DNA of 64,000 bases from a bacterium 1xD8-48 (GTDB lineage Bacteria > Bacillota > Clostridia > Lachnospirales > Lachnospiraceae). Positions 1 to 8,400 of the stretch are shown piece after piece. The notes beneath the pieces were generated by a model that made no database searches, was not told where the DNA came from, and saw nothing but the letters and a program-made list of their open reading frames with translations. Within the stretch, counting starts at the first letter, position 1. Each line of letters begins with the position of its first letter. The stretch is taken from the NCBI GenBank assembly GCA_009917455.1, contig QZDS01000007.1, forward strand, positions 120,797 through 184,796, given 5' to 3'. Both the position numbers and the translations under genes were made by a program.

Positions 1-65
1 TTCTCCTGAAATTTTATACTTAAATGGCTGGCGGATTATACCAGCACTTTCAAATTCTATACACA

Positions 66-281
66 TTAATACATTATCAAATCCTCAAGAGGCCAGATTA
101 CCACGGAAAAAGCAAGGGTTTTCTCCGTATCCTTATCCTTCAGATACGGGTACCGCCTGTCCAGATAAATACTCACGAAAATCTTCTGCAAAAACTCTAC
201 TGCCGCCGTCAGCAGGTGCACATAATAATTCCTCCAGAGTTTCCCGTCTTCTGGAATGTATGGTTCATCAACCCCCTGCAC
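66..281 (-). CDS. Unrecognised small ORF or gene remnant
   Basis: This open frame of 71 codons begins with GTG directly after an in-frame stop and shows no good ribosome-binding site. It lies 43 bases downstream of the stop of the decayed aldo/keto reductase. The product is rich in aromatic and charged residues (for example YLDRRYPYLKDKD near residue 40) and has no motif I recognise. It may be the tail of another broken gene or chance coding. No function is proposed. The rest of the first 320 bases shows nothing else I can support. Confidence 0.25.
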   Translation of the reverse strand: MQGVDEPYIPEDGKLWRNYYVHLLTAAVEFLQKIFVSIYLDRRYPYLKDKDTEKTLAFSVVIWPLEDLIMY

Positions 282-324
282 CTGCTGTTACAGTCTTTTT
301 TATACTGGTTACAGCACGGTGCGT

Positions 325-812
325 TTACATACTGCGCAATTTCGCAATATCCGCATCTGTTCTATTCCCATACACAGGAATCTTTGCAAGTTCTGTTTCC
401 GGCTTCTCATATTCTTCCTGTGTCAGTGTAACAGAGGCTGCTCCAAAGTTCTCCTCCATGCGCTCTGTTTTCCGCATCCCCGGAATCGGCACAATGAAAT
501 ATCATGCAGTAAATCCAAAAGCGGCTGGTTACGCTCCACATTTTCCGGATTAAATCTCGTAATAACCTGCCGCACATCATCCCCCGTGTACGTCTGTTCT
601 TTTGTATACTTTCCACTTAAAAAACCTCTTGCAAGCGGTGAAAACGGGACAAAACCAATCCCCAGTTCTTCACAGGCCGGAATTACATCCTTTTCAAACA
701 TCCTTTGCATCATGGAAAATTCACTCTGTACCGCTGTAACCGGCGTAATCGCATTTGCCTGGCGCACCTGCTCCTCCGGCCTGCGACTGTCCCCACCCGC
801 ATATTTTTCCCT
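325..812 (-). pseudogene. Aldo/keto reductase remnant (5'-truncated, internally deleted)
   Basis: Aldo/keto reductases are NADPH-dependent oxidoreductases with a TIM-barrel fold. Two reading frames carry recognisable pieces. The first, about 812 to 500, reads EEQVRQANAITPVTAVQSE and GIGFVPFSPLARGFLSGKYT, the middle of the barrel. The second, about 502 to 325 in another frame, reads FIVPIPGMRKTERMEENFGA and ends at a stop after ADIAKLRSM, the usual C-terminus. The N-terminal half is missing, and roughly 50 residues joining the two pieces (the AQIALAWLL part) are gone with a frame change near 500. It lies immediately downstream of pgeF. It cannot make a complete enzyme unless the sequence is in error. 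Confidence 0.85.
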
Positions 813-818
813 CCTGAA

Positions 819-1742
819 TCAACTCCCCATGATTGCAGCAACTTCCTCCACTTTATCGTCATCCTCAATTCTGGCACATAACTCCATCACCGCCGCCAGA
901 TTCCCCCTCTTTCCGCAGCTTGCCCTGTGGGAAAAAAGATACTTACTGTTACAGCAGGTACACACATCCGTCACCGCCAGATTTTCCGGCAGAACCCCTT
1001 CGCGAAGGAGCACTCTTTTATTTGCCTCCCACAAATCAAGCTGGTACTTGCCCGGCTTTTTTCCTTCATACAGAAGATATTCCCATTCCCCGGGAAACGC
1101 TTTTCGGAACTGCTCTGCAACCTCCTCGTCCACCTCGTAGCAGTCCCTGCAAATGGACGGCCCGATTGCCGCCGTCACCTTCTCCGGTCTTGTTCCGAAG
1201 GCTTCCCTCATCGCCTGCAGCGTCCTTTTCCCCATCTTATTTACTGTTCCCCGCCACCCGGAATGGGAAAGCCCTATGGCCTTATTTTCAGTATCCACAA
1301 AATAAAGCGGCACGCAGTCCGCATAAGAAGTGCAGAGCAAAACCCCCGGCACATTGGTAATCAGCCCGTCCACATCATCATAATCTAAGGGATAAACCAC
1401 CCCTTTTCCGCAGTCCGCCTCCGTCGCCAGCCGTACATTCGTGGTATGCGTCTGCTTCGAGCAGACGATTCTTTCCGGTCCCGCACCGAAAATTTCCGCA
1501 ATCCTCCTGAAATTCTCATCCACTGCCGCCTTCTCATCCCCCCTTGCATAACTCAGATTCATGGATTCGCAGTCCCCTTTACTGACGCCTCCCACCCTCG
1601 TAGAAAACAAATGCCTCACAACCCCCGTTTCCTCCAAAATCGGAAAAGTCAGATACACTACCTCATAGCTTTTCCCAAAAGCCTCCCCCGCATATCTATT
1701 CACCCTCACCGAATTTCCACCCTTTTTCCTAATCAACTCCAT
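819..1742 (-). CDS. pgeF: Purine nucleoside phosphorylase / laccase-domain protein (YfiH, PgeF family)
   Basis: The product is a 307-residue cytosolic protein of the DUF152 (multicopper polyphenol oxidase, YfiH/LACC1) family. Known members are zinc-dependent purine nucleoside phosphorylase/adenosine deaminase enzymes, and PgeF edits cell-wall precursors in E. coli. The metal-site motifs are present: SKQTHT with His99, the SYADCVP block with Cys143, and GLSHSGWRG with His160. A further Cys-rich segment, GPSICRDCYEV, follows. The C-terminus has the family FSHR...GNLAAVM pattern. At 307 residues it is slightly longer than usual because of the N-terminus. It follows yraN in the same direction at the end of the rbgA-rnhB gene run. 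Confidence 0.9.
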   Translation of the reverse strand: MELIRKKGGNSVRVNRYAGEAFGKSYEVVYLTFPILEETGVVRHLFSTRVGGVSKGDCESMNLSYARGDEKAAVDENFRRIAEIFGAGPERIVCSKQTHTTNVRLATEADCGKGVVYPLDYDDVDGLITNVPGVLLCTSYADCVPLYFVDTENKAIGLSHSGWRGTVNKMGKRTLQAMREAFGTRPEKVTAAIGPSICRDCYEVDEEVAEQFRKAFPGEWEYLLYEGKKPGKYQLDLWEANKRVLLREGVLPENLAVTDVCTCCNSKYLFSHRASCGKRGNLAAVMELCARIEDDDKVEEVAAIMGS

Positions 1743-1831
1743 CTAATACAACTCCTTCCGCAAATCCGCATCATACCAAACGATGAAGGACTATTTCCCT
1801 GCCTGCGCGTCCTTTTACATATCTTTTACAT

Positions 1832-2206
1832 CTACCACGAATACCCTCTTCCCTTCCTCACATAAGGAAACGCATCCCGATACCACCGAATCTCCTCCCC
1901 GCAAATCGCCACCACATCATACCGAATCTGCCTTTCGGCCTCGGCCGGTTTTGCCAGACGGTAATAATCAGACACCCTGCATATTTTCATCTGCTTTGCC
2001 GGACCTACCGCCTCCTCCGGCGCGCCGCTCCCCAAATCTTTCCTGTACTTTACTTCCACAAAAACAAGGCAGCCGTCATGTATTCCAATCAAATCCACTT
2101 CGCCCTGCCTGCATCTGTAATTCGTATCCAGAAGAAAAAAGCCCTGCTCCTCCAAAAAAGCCGCTGCCTTTTCCTCATACAATTTTCCTGTTGTTCTTTT
2201 ATTCAA
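1832..2206 (-). CDS. yraN: YraN/UPF0102 nuclease-fold protein
   Basis: This 124-residue protein belongs to UPF0102, a small family with the PD-(D/E)xK nuclease fold and no settled biochemical role. The fold's acidic/lysine signature is visible: GEVDLI with Asp38, followed by FVEVKYR with Glu51 and Lys53. The N-terminal GKLYEEKAAAFLEEQGFFLLDTNYR-type segment is standard for the family (only short pieces quoted: TGKLYEEKAA, LLDTNYR). The gene sits between the FlhB-like gene and pgeF. YraN is very often near rnhB in Firmicutes, which supports the call. The length is normal. Confidence 0.92.
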   Translation of the reverse strand: MNKRTTGKLYEEKAAAFLEEQGFFLLDTNYRCRQGEVDLIGIHDGCLVFVEVKYRKDLGSGAPEEAVGPAKQMKICRVSDYYRLAKPAEAERQIRYDVVAICGEEIRWYRDAFPYVRKGRGYSW

Positions 2207-2228
2207 AAATCTCTCCGTAACTTAACCT

Positions 2229-2519
2229 TTATTTCGTCATATCCATCTTCGCCTTGATTTTGTCCATGGCGTCCACAAACACAAGGATTTCCGCCACCAC
2301 CTCATACAGCTCGGGCGGTATCATATCCCCTATTTCCAGGCGCGATAAGGTATCCGCCAGCTTATCGTCCCTGTGTACCGGCACCTCCGATTCCTTTGCC
2401 TTCTCGATTATCCGCTCGGCCAGCGCCCCTTTTCCGCTTGCAATTACCCGGGGAGCGTCGTCGCCCGGGTCATAGGAGAGAGCAATCGCCTGTTTTACCT
2501 TTTCTTTTTTTTCCGCCAT
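2229..2519 (-). CDS. ylqH: FlhB C-terminal-domain-like protein (YlqH type)
   Basis: The 96-residue product resembles only the cytoplasmic C-terminal domain of FlhB/YscU, the export-switch component of flagellar and type III secretion. It lacks the membrane part. ALSYDPGDDAPRVIASGKG and the region up to KESEVPVHRDDKLA match that domain, but the autocleavage NPTH motif is replaced by DPGD, so self-cleavage is not expected. I chose the ATG at 2519 because GGCGGAAAGG lies 8 bases upstream and the family begins about here. An in-frame ATG at 2600 would add 27 poorly conserved residues. It follows the FliK-like gene, as ylqH follows ylqG in Bacillus subtilis. Confidence 0.8.
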   Translation of the reverse strand: MAEKKEKVKQAIALSYDPGDDAPRVIASGKGALAERIIEKAKESEVPVHRDDKLADTLSRLEIGDMIPPELYEVVAEILVFVDAMDKIKAKMDMTK

Positions 2520-2605
2520 ATCCCTTTCCGCCTTTTCTTTCTGTCCATGCTCCGTCTGTCTGCTTTGTCTTTTTTCATTCCCTGCCTGGCAAAACCGCAT
2601 TCCCG

Positions 2606-4186
2606 TTATGCCCTTGCATCAAAGGAATATCCCGCCAGCGCGGAAATATTTTTCCCCTGTTTTAGGATTTCATCCATCACACTGGTTCCCTCCTCCTTAT
2701 TGATGAACTCCGCGTTCATGGAATATCCCCTGTCCGAAAGCCGCTTATTTAAAATATCGATATTGTCCGCAATCAAATCCAGCGCGCTGTCATCCTGCAG
2801 ATAAAATTTCGTGGCAACCTTCTGACTGGTCATGGAAACATGGACATCCACGCTTCCCAGATGCTCCATATCCAGGTGAAGAAGGGCACTGACGCTTCCG
2901 TCCTTTTTGGCAAGGCTCTTCTTGTTGGTGTAGACAAAAAGCTCTCCGTTTGCATTCTGCCCCTGCATTTTCAGCGGAATCTGCACGTAGGTAAACATCT
3001 GATTCAGCTGATTCATAAAATTAATATTATTGGATACATTAGCAACGGTTTTGGCAAGAGGGGTATCCGCCCTGGCGCTCTGGGACAACGCCTGATTTAA
3101 ACGGTTCATCTGATTATTCAGCCTCTCGTAAAGCTTATCCACGCTCTTTTCCTCCGCCACCTCCTCCGGGGAAAGAAGCCACTGACGTCCCATTTCGTTT
3201 TTCAGAATCTGCTTAAACTCCTTCCCGTCTAAAAGCTCCATAAGGGACTTCTTATCCGGCCAGTCGCCCTGTGAGAGAAGTCTTTGCATCTCATTTAAAA
3301 GCTCTTTACCGCCCATACGGTTATTTATAACCGCATTTGTCATCTCCTCCGGAAAACCTGCCTGCTTTAACTGACGCGCCAGCTCTGACAGCTCTTTCCC
3401 TGAAAGGGGCAGCGTTCCGGCCATATCTCCCGCTCCTTTTCCCTGACCTGCAAGAGCCTCCGGACTTTCATCAAAAGCAGTCTCCTCCGATCCGTCAAGC
3501 AGCGCGCCCAGAACATCCCTGTAAAAGGAAAGCCCCTCCTGAAGATTATCGCTGTCTGCAATTTCCTTAAAGCTCTGCGTAAAGGCGTCCATCATATCGG
3601 ACAGGCTCTGTCCGAGCTGATGCTGATAATTCTTATAAGCCTCGAACTGGGCGATATTTTCCGGCGTCACCGGCAGGGAGAGCCGCTGCATCTGCACCAG
3701 CGTCTGCAGATTTGCTGCCGGATTGGCATTCACCAGACGGTTCATCTGATACAGAGACTGCCTGTTGATGGGAAGCCCCTCCTGCATCATGGCCTTCACC
3801 ATTGCCGCCGTCACGCTGTTTTCGGGAAGCCCCGCCGCCTGCAGCGCCTTGGATACATTGGGGTCATTCCCCATATTTTCAAAAAGAGGGCTCAGCACTA
3901 CCCGGCTGCTGCTGTTGTTTTTGATTTGAAAGGTGAGAAGCTGCCCGATTTGCGCGGACATTCCCCCTTCAAGCTTCGCCTGCAGCAGTTGGTTTTTTCC
4001 GATGGCAATCAGAATATCGCTGCCATCACGGGTAAGCACCTCGCCTGCAATGGTCTGTCCCGGCTGTTTTCCCATGACAGCCTCCATTCCGTTTTTCAGC
4101 CCCTGTTCCAGAGCCGGCGAGCTTTCCACATTTGTATTTCCTGTATAATTTTGACTTATCTGGCCGAAAAAAGCCGAAAGCTTCAT
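2606..4186 (-). CDS. FliK-like hook-length-control domain protein (YlqG-like)
   Basis: This 526-residue protein has an N-terminal segment with an OB-like stretch (TIAGEVLTRDGSDILIAI). Next comes a long, probably helical middle rich in Gln, Asn and Leu. The C-terminal domain near residues 400-500 looks like the FliK flagellar hook-length-control domain: LHLDMEHLGSVDVHVSMT, then ALDLIADNIDILNKRLSDRG. No signal peptide or membrane span is seen. The neighbouring FlhB-C-like gene makes a FliK/FlhB pair embedded in the rnhB operon, the same pairing as ylqG-ylqH of Bacillus. Its molecular role is not established. ATG 4186 was preferred over ATG 4192 because GAGGG is 6 bases upstream. Confidence 0.75.
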   Translation of the reverse strand: MKLSAFFGQISQNYTGNTNVESSPALEQGLKNGMEAVMGKQPGQTIAGEVLTRDGSDILIAIGKNQLLQAKLEGGMSAQIGQLLTFQIKNNSSSRVVLSPLFENMGNDPNVSKALQAAGLPENSVTAAMVKAMMQEGLPINRQSLYQMNRLVNANPAANLQTLVQMQRLSLPVTPENIAQFEAYKNYQHQLGQSLSDMMDAFTQSFKEIADSDNLQEGLSFYRDVLGALLDGSEETAFDESPEALAGQGKGAGDMAGTLPLSGKELSELARQLKQAGFPEEMTNAVINNRMGGKELLNEMQRLLSQGDWPDKKSLMELLDGKEFKQILKNEMGRQWLLSPEEVAEEKSVDKLYERLNNQMNRLNQALSQSARADTPLAKTVANVSNNINFMNQLNQMFTYVQIPLKMQGQNANGELFVYTNKKSLAKKDGSVSALLHLDMEHLGSVDVHVSMTSQKVATKFYLQDDSALDLIADNIDILNKRLSDRGYSMNAEFINKEEGTSVMDEILKQGKNISALAGYSFDARA

Positions 4187-4208
4187 AACCATCCCTCACA
4201 TTACAAAT

Positions 4209-4967
4209 TTAACATATATTTTTGATAAAGCTTCTCCTGTGGATAGGCGTCGGGCCATCCTTGCGCAAGGCGTCAATATGCGCCGCCGCTCCGTATCCCT
4301 TATTGGATGCAAAGCCATACCCTGGATAAATACTGTCATACTCCACCATCAGCCGGTCTCTTGTGACCTTTGCAACGATACTGGCCGCCGCAATGGAAAT
4401 GCTTTTGGCGTCGCCCTTGATAATCGGCACCTGTCTGATATTGACGCCCGGAATCGTAACCGCGTCGTTGAGCAGGATGTCCGGCTCCGGATTTAATTTC
4501 CCCACAGCCTCCCGCATGGCCTCGTAAGTGGCCTGCAGAATATTAATTTCGTCAATCCGCTCAGGGGAAACCAATCCCAGCCCCACCGCAACTGCCTTTT
4601 CTATAATAATATCATATAACTCTTCTCTCTTTTTTTCGGTCAGTTGCTTCGAATCATTAAGATACAAAATATCACAATCTTTCGGCAGGATAACGGCGCC
4701 GGCCACCACCGGCCCGGCCAACGGTCCCCGGCCCACCTCGTCGATGCCGCAAATCCGGGTAAAGGAAGCATACTTTTTCTCAAACTCCTTCATTTTTTCC
4801 GTACGCGCCAGTTCTTTTTCAAAGGCATCCAGTTTTTTCCGCGCTTTTTCCACAAGCGCCTTTACCCCCGGGCGCACGTCCGTCCCGTAGGTATTTATAA
4901 AAGCAGACAGCCCGGAAATATCGGCTGCCTGCATCATGCTTTTGATCTCACTTATCTTCTGTTCCAT
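4209..4967 (-). CDS. rnhB: Ribonuclease HII
   Basis: RNase HII nicks RNA-DNA hybrids and removes single ribonucleotides from DNA in the cytosol. The active-site carboxylates are visible: Asp and Glu of ICGIDEVGRGPLAGPV, the Asp of LYLNDSKQL, and the Asp of DILLNDAVTIPGV. The helix AAASIVAKVTRDR follows, and the end has GYGFASNKGYGAAAH. An N-terminal arm of about 70 charged residues precedes the catalytic domain, as in other Firmicute RNase HII proteins. The start at 4967 (252 residues) places it 11 bases after the upstream lepB stop. The longer frame starting at 5030 would overlap lepB by 52 bases and is less likely. Confidence 0.95.
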   Translation of the reverse strand: MEQKISEIKSMMQAADISGLSAFINTYGTDVRPGVKALVEKARKKLDAFEKELARTEKMKEFEKKYASFTRICGIDEVGRGPLAGPVVAGAVILPKDCDILYLNDSKQLTEKKREELYDIIIEKAVAVGLGLVSPERIDEINILQATYEAMREAVGKLNPEPDILLNDAVTIPGVNIRQVPIIKGDAKSISIAAASIVAKVTRDRLMVEYDSIYPGYGFASNKGYGAAAHIDALRKDGPTPIHRRSFIKNIC

Positions 4968-4978
4968 ATCTGTTCCCG

Positions 4979-5518
4979 CTACTGATGCTGAATCATGCCA
5001 ATTTTGTTTAACGGCCAGATTCGCATCCACGCTTTCCCTATAAATTCGTTTCTCTGAATATTTCCCACCGCCGGGTCTCTGCTGTCGGAACTGTTGTTCC
5101 TGTTGTCCCCCATCACGAAATACTCGTCTTTTCCAAGTTCCACCGGCTCATACGCCCGCCCCGGATCCGCAATGGCCTCCTTGCCGTAGGATTCCGCAAG
5201 CATCTCTCCGTTTATGTAAATCAGGCCATTTTCATCAATATAGACAGTTTCCCCGGGCAAGCCGATAATCCGTTTGATATAGTAGGTTCTTTCCGCGTAC
5301 CGGAAAGGAAACACAATAATATCAAAACGCTCAGGCTCGTTAAAACGGTAGGACAGCTTATCCACAATTAAATTGTCCCCGTCCTTCAGCATCGGCTCCA
5401 TGGAGCTTCCAATCACTTTTGTGCGCTGCCCTACAAAGGTTATCACCAGAAAAGTCAATGCCAGAACCACAAGCAGATACAGGCTGGTACTGAGCACCTC
5501 TTTTAATTTCCTGTTCAT
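4979..5518 (-). CDS. lepB: Signal peptidase I (second copy, distal to rbgA)
   Basis: Type I signal peptidases cut secretory signal peptides at the outer face of the membrane. This 179-residue protein has one N-terminal membrane helix (about residues 10-30) and the Ser/Lys dyad: Ser39 in VIGSSMEPML and Lys82 in YYIKRIIGLPGE. The C-terminal box GDNRNNSSDSRD is intact. Its size is that of Gram-positive SipS-type enzymes. The ATG at 5518 overlaps the rbgA stop in an ATGA arrangement and has GGAGGA 6 bases upstream, so it is translationally coupled to rbgA. Confidence 0.95.
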   Translation of the reverse strand: MNRKLKEVLSTSLYLLVVLALTFLVITFVGQRTKVIGSSMEPMLKDGDNLIVDKLSYRFNEPERFDIIVFPFRYAERTYYIKRIIGLPGETVYIDENGLIYINGEMLAESYGKEAIADPGRAYEPVELGKDEYFVMGDNRNNSSDSRDPAVGNIQRNEFIGKAWMRIWPLNKIGMIQHQ

Positions 5519-6426
5519 GTCCATTCCTCCGGATATTCTAACGTAATTCTCCCAATTCTTCCGTTTCTGAAATCATCCAGCAAAAGCCTTGCCGCCCGGG
5601 ATATATCCGGCATCTCGCCTTTCTGGAAACAGCGCCTGGCAATGCAGATTTCTGTAAGCAGTTCACGGGCTTTAGCAATGTCAGCCGCTTCCGCGCCGCC
5701 CTTTTCCGCATCACTTTCACCGGCGGCATACTCTCCGGCCTCCTCCACACCGTAACGCTCTTTCAGCAATTGCGGATACTCCCTCTGCAGATAAGCGATT
5801 ACCGCAATTGCAAGCTCCTGCGGCTCTAATATCTCGTCGCTGATGGAGCCAATCATGGCAAGCCTTTCCCCGGTTTTCCGGTCTTCAAACTTCGGCCACA
5901 AAATTCCCGGCGTATCTAAAAGCTCCAGATTCTTATTCATCCGTATCCACTGTTTTCCCCTGGTAACCCCCGGCTTATTCCCTGTTTTTGTGCAGGCCTT
6001 CCCGGCAAAGGAGTTGATAAAGGTGGATTTTCCCACGTTGGGAATCCCCGCAACCATTGCCCGGACCGGCCGGTTGACAATCCCTCTTTTTCTGTCCCTC
6101 TCCATCTTCTCCTGACACGCCTTCTGTACAAGAGGCATGATATTTTTGATTCCGGCGCCGCTTCTTGCATTAATCTCCAGGGCGTAAAATCCTTTTTTCT
6201 CAAAATAATCTATCCACTGGCTATTATACCTTTTATCCGCCAAATCCGCTTTATTCAAAAGGACAATCCTTGATTTCCCCCGCACGATTTCATCAATATC
6301 AGGATTCCGGCTGCTCATCGGCACTCTGGCATCCACCAGCTCAATCACCAAATCTATCAGCCTGCTGTCTTCCTGCATCATCCGTCTGGCTTTTGTCATA
6401 TGACCGGGATACCATTGATAGTTCAT
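5515..6426 (-). CDS. rbgA: Ribosome biogenesis GTPase RbgA (YlqF)
   Basis: RbgA is a circularly permuted GTPase needed for a late step of 50S ribosomal subunit assembly. The G motifs appear in permuted order: G4 NKAD at 58-61, G1 GIPNVGKS at 127-134, a G2 threonine in KPGVTRG near 155, and G3 DTPG at 171-174. The N-terminal YQWYPGHMTKARRMM is the family hallmark. The 303-residue length is close to the usual 280-290, with a Gly/Glu/Ala-rich insert near residue 230. It is flanked on both sides by signal peptidase genes and lies downstream of rplS. Confidence 0.96.
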   Translation of the reverse strand: MNYQWYPGHMTKARRMMQEDSRLIDLVIELVDARVPMSSRNPDIDEIVRGKSRIVLLNKADLADKRYNSQWIDYFEKKGFYALEINARSGAGIKNIMPLVQKACQEKMERDRKRGIVNRPVRAMVAGIPNVGKSTFINSFAGKACTKTGNKPGVTRGKQWIRMNKNLELLDTPGILWPKFEDRKTGERLAMIGSISDEILEPQELAIAVIAYLQREYPQLLKERYGVEEAGEYAAGESDAEKGGAEAADIAKARELLTEICIARRCFQKGEMPDISRAARLLLDDFRNGRIGRITLEYPEEWT

Positions 6427-6437
6427 TACCTTGCTCC

Positions 6438-7022
6438 TTATTTTACAAATCCCATGTTGCTGTCTCTTCCCTTAATATAAAACCACGCTTCGCCGGCGAT
6501 TGTGTCCTTCCTGACAGGGCCGATATTGCCTGAACGGCTGTCCTCGCTGACATTCCGATTGTCCCCTAACACAAAATACTCATCGCCCTCGAGCTGGATT
6601 TCCGTCTCCGCAATGCCCGCATCGGCAATTTTGTCATAAGATTCGTCCTCCGCATAGAGCTGACCGTCAATATAGACATATCCGCCGATAATCTGTATTT
6701 TCTCTCCGGGCAGACCGATTACACGCTTTAAATAATAATGGGAGTTCGGATTTCCGTTTGGCAGGAACGCAATGACATCTCCCCGCCTGGGGGACGCCAG
6801 CTTGTAGGCAAATTTATTAATCAAAACCTCCTGCCCGTTAAAAAGCGCCGGTTCCATGGACACGCCAATCACGCTGACCCTCATACCTGCCGCAAAGACA
6901 AGCACAAAGGCAATCAAAACAGCGACAAAACAGCAAAACACCGTACTGAATATTTCCCGCACCATCTCTTTGCTGATTCGCTTCTTCTTTTCATAAAAAG
7001 TAAGTCCTTTGTGTCTTGCCAT
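6438..7022 (-). CDS. lepB: Signal peptidase I (first copy, proximal to rplS)
   Basis: This second type I signal peptidase has 194 residues, with a basic N-terminus, one membrane helix (about 26-46), Ser55 in VIGVSMEPAL and Lys99 in YYLKRVIGLPGE. The DNRNVSEDSR box is present. The start at ATG 7022 is set by the ribosome-binding site GAGGAAGGGT immediately upstream; the longer frame would run back through the rplS terminator. It is only moderately similar to the other copy, so the two may prefer different substrates. That is an inference, as multiple Sip proteins are common in Gram-positives. Confidence 0.95.
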   Translation of the reverse strand: MARHKGLTFYEKKKRISKEMVREIFSTVFCCFVAVLIAFVLVFAAGMRVSVIGVSMEPALFNGQEVLINKFAYKLASPRRGDVIAFLPNGNPNSHYYLKRVIGLPGEKIQIIGGYVYIDGQLYAEDESYDKIADAGIAETEIQLEGDEYFVLGDNRNVSEDSRSGNIGPVRKDTIAGEAWFYIKGRDSNMGFVK

Positions 7023-7059
7023 ATACCCTTCCTCATACGCGGGCTTCGCGTAAATATAT

Positions 7060-7091
7060 AAAAGGACAATTGAATCACCAACTGTCCTTTT
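7060..7091 (-). terminator. rplS intrinsic terminator
   Basis: A 9-bp perfect stem, AAAAGGACA with TGTCCTTTT, encloses a 14-base loop directly after the rplS stop and before the next gene's ribosome-binding site. The T-run is short, so read-through into the signal peptidase gene is plausible. Confidence 0.75.
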
Positions 7092-7113
7092 AGCCGCATA
7101 ACGTGCGTTTTTA

Positions 7114-7458
7114 TTACTTAACAAGCTCTTTTACTTTGGCTTTCTTTCCTACACGGCTCCTTAAGTAGTTCAATTTTGCTCTTCTTACCTTACCTCTGCG
7201 AACCACTTCAATGTTCTCGATGCCGGGTGAATATACCGGCCATGTTCTCTCAACGCCCACGCTGTTGGAAATCTTTCTTACAGTGAAAGTCTCCCTTGCG
7301 CCGGTTCCCTGTCTCTTTAATACAACGCCTTCAAAAACCTGAATTCTTTCACGGTTTCCTTCTTTGATTTTTGCATATACCTTAACGGTATCGCCTACGT
7401 GGAACTCATTCACTTCCTTCAGCTGTTCAGCTTCAATGCTTCTGATAATTTCGCTCAT
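7114..7458 (-). CDS. rplS: 50S ribosomal protein L19
   Basis: L19 lies at the 30S-50S interface. The 114-residue sequence has the expected family blocks: [48 protein letters not shown] and the C-terminal [20 protein letters not shown]. The length is normal. It is the last gene of the rpsP-khpA-rimM-trmD-rplS group but is separated from trmD by about 120 bases that contain its own likely promoter. It is followed by a stem-loop terminator. Confidence 0.98.
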   Translation of the reverse strand: MSEIIRSIEAEQLKEVNEFHVGDTVKVYAKIKEGNRERIQVFEGVVLKRQGTGARETFTVRKISNSVGVERTWPVYSPGIENIEVVRRGKVRRAKLNYLRSRVGKKAKVKELVK

Positions 7459-7541
7459 TTCAAACCTCCATATATTGTAAACTCATCAGATGTTCTTAAT
7501 ACACATGTAACAGAGGACCATCACAATTACGCAACAATAGA

Positions 7542-7570
7542 AATTTACCACATTATCGGACAAATTGCAA
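7542..7570 (-). promoter_or_regulatory. Likely rplS promoter
   Basis: On the minus strand TTGCAA is followed after 17 bases by TAAATT, giving a leader of roughly 70 bases before rplS. The boxes are moderately good. Expression from trmD read-through is also possible. Confidence 0.5.
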
Positions 7571-7578
7571 GCAAAATT

Positions 7579-8400
7579 TTAGGGGACGCCCAAAGCCTTC
7601 TTTTGCTTAAGCGCTTTCCTGCGCGCCCTCTCTTCCTTCTTTGCCTTCTTTATAAAATACTCCGGATTTTCAGCCGTCCATTTTTCATAGAGCTCTGGAC
7701 GCAGCTGTCTCGTCCGCACTAAAGACTGCTCCAGCCGCCATTCCTCTACCTTCTCGTGGTTGCCGGATAAAAGTATCTCGGGAACCCTTTTTCCCCGCCA
7801 TACCTCCGGTCTTGAATACTGGGGATATTCCAGAAGATAGTTTCCAAAGCTCTCGATTTCGGCGGACTCGCTGTTTTTTAAAACCCCGGGAACCATCCGT
7901 GAAATGGCATCAATCATGACCATTGCCGGCAGCTCACCGCCGGTAAGCACATAATCTCCTATTGAAACATAATCCGTAACGATTTCCTCAAGAACGCGCT
8001 CATCGATTCCCTCATAATGGCCGCAGAGAAATATCAAATCCCTCTCCTCTGCAAATTCTTTTGCCATATCCTGACGAAAGCATCTTCCCTGAGGCGTCAC
8101 ATAGATTACCCTTGCCTTTTCCCCGGCCCCACCGCTTTCGTTTATTCTGTCCACAGTTGCCCTGAAAGCGTCGTAAACCGGCTGGGCCTGCATCAACATG
8201 CCGGCGCCGCCGCCGTAAGGATAATCGTCCACTTTTTTGTGTTTGCTTAAGGTATAATCCCTGATATTTATCGTTTCCAGGGAAATTATCCCTTTTTCAA
8301 AAGCACGTCCCGTCACACTGGCGGACAGTCCCTGGCTGACCATTTCAGGAAACAGTGTAAGCACGTGAAATCTCACATGGGAATCCGCACAGGAACTCAT
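7579..8400 (-). CDS. trmD: tRNA (guanine37-N1)-methyltransferase
   Basis: TrmD transfers a methyl group from S-adenosylmethionine to G37 of tRNAs reading CNN/GNN codons, preventing frameshifts. Family blocks are clear: FHVLTLFPEM at the N-terminus, DDYPYGGGAGMLMQ, the knot segment VIYVTPQG, CGHYEGIDERV, and SIGDYVLTGGELPAMV. The 273-residue length includes a Lys/Arg-rich C-terminal tail. The ATG overlaps the rimM stop as ATGA and has GAGGTG 6 bases upstream, so the two genes are coupled. The start carries eight extra residues before the usual RFHVLTLF. Confidence 0.97.
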   Translation of the reverse strand: MSSCADSHVRFHVLTLFPEMVSQGLSASVTGRAFEKGIISLETINIRDYTLSKHKKVDDYPYGGGAGMLMQAQPVYDAFRATVDRINESGGAGEKARVIYVTPQGRCFRQDMAKEFAEERDLIFLCGHYEGIDERVLEEIVTDYVSIGDYVLTGGELPAMVMIDAISRMVPGVLKNSESAEIESFGNYLLEYPQYSRPEVWRGKRVPEILLSGNHEKVEEWRLEQSLVRTRQLRPELYEKWTAENPEYFIKKAKKEERARRKALKQKKALGVP

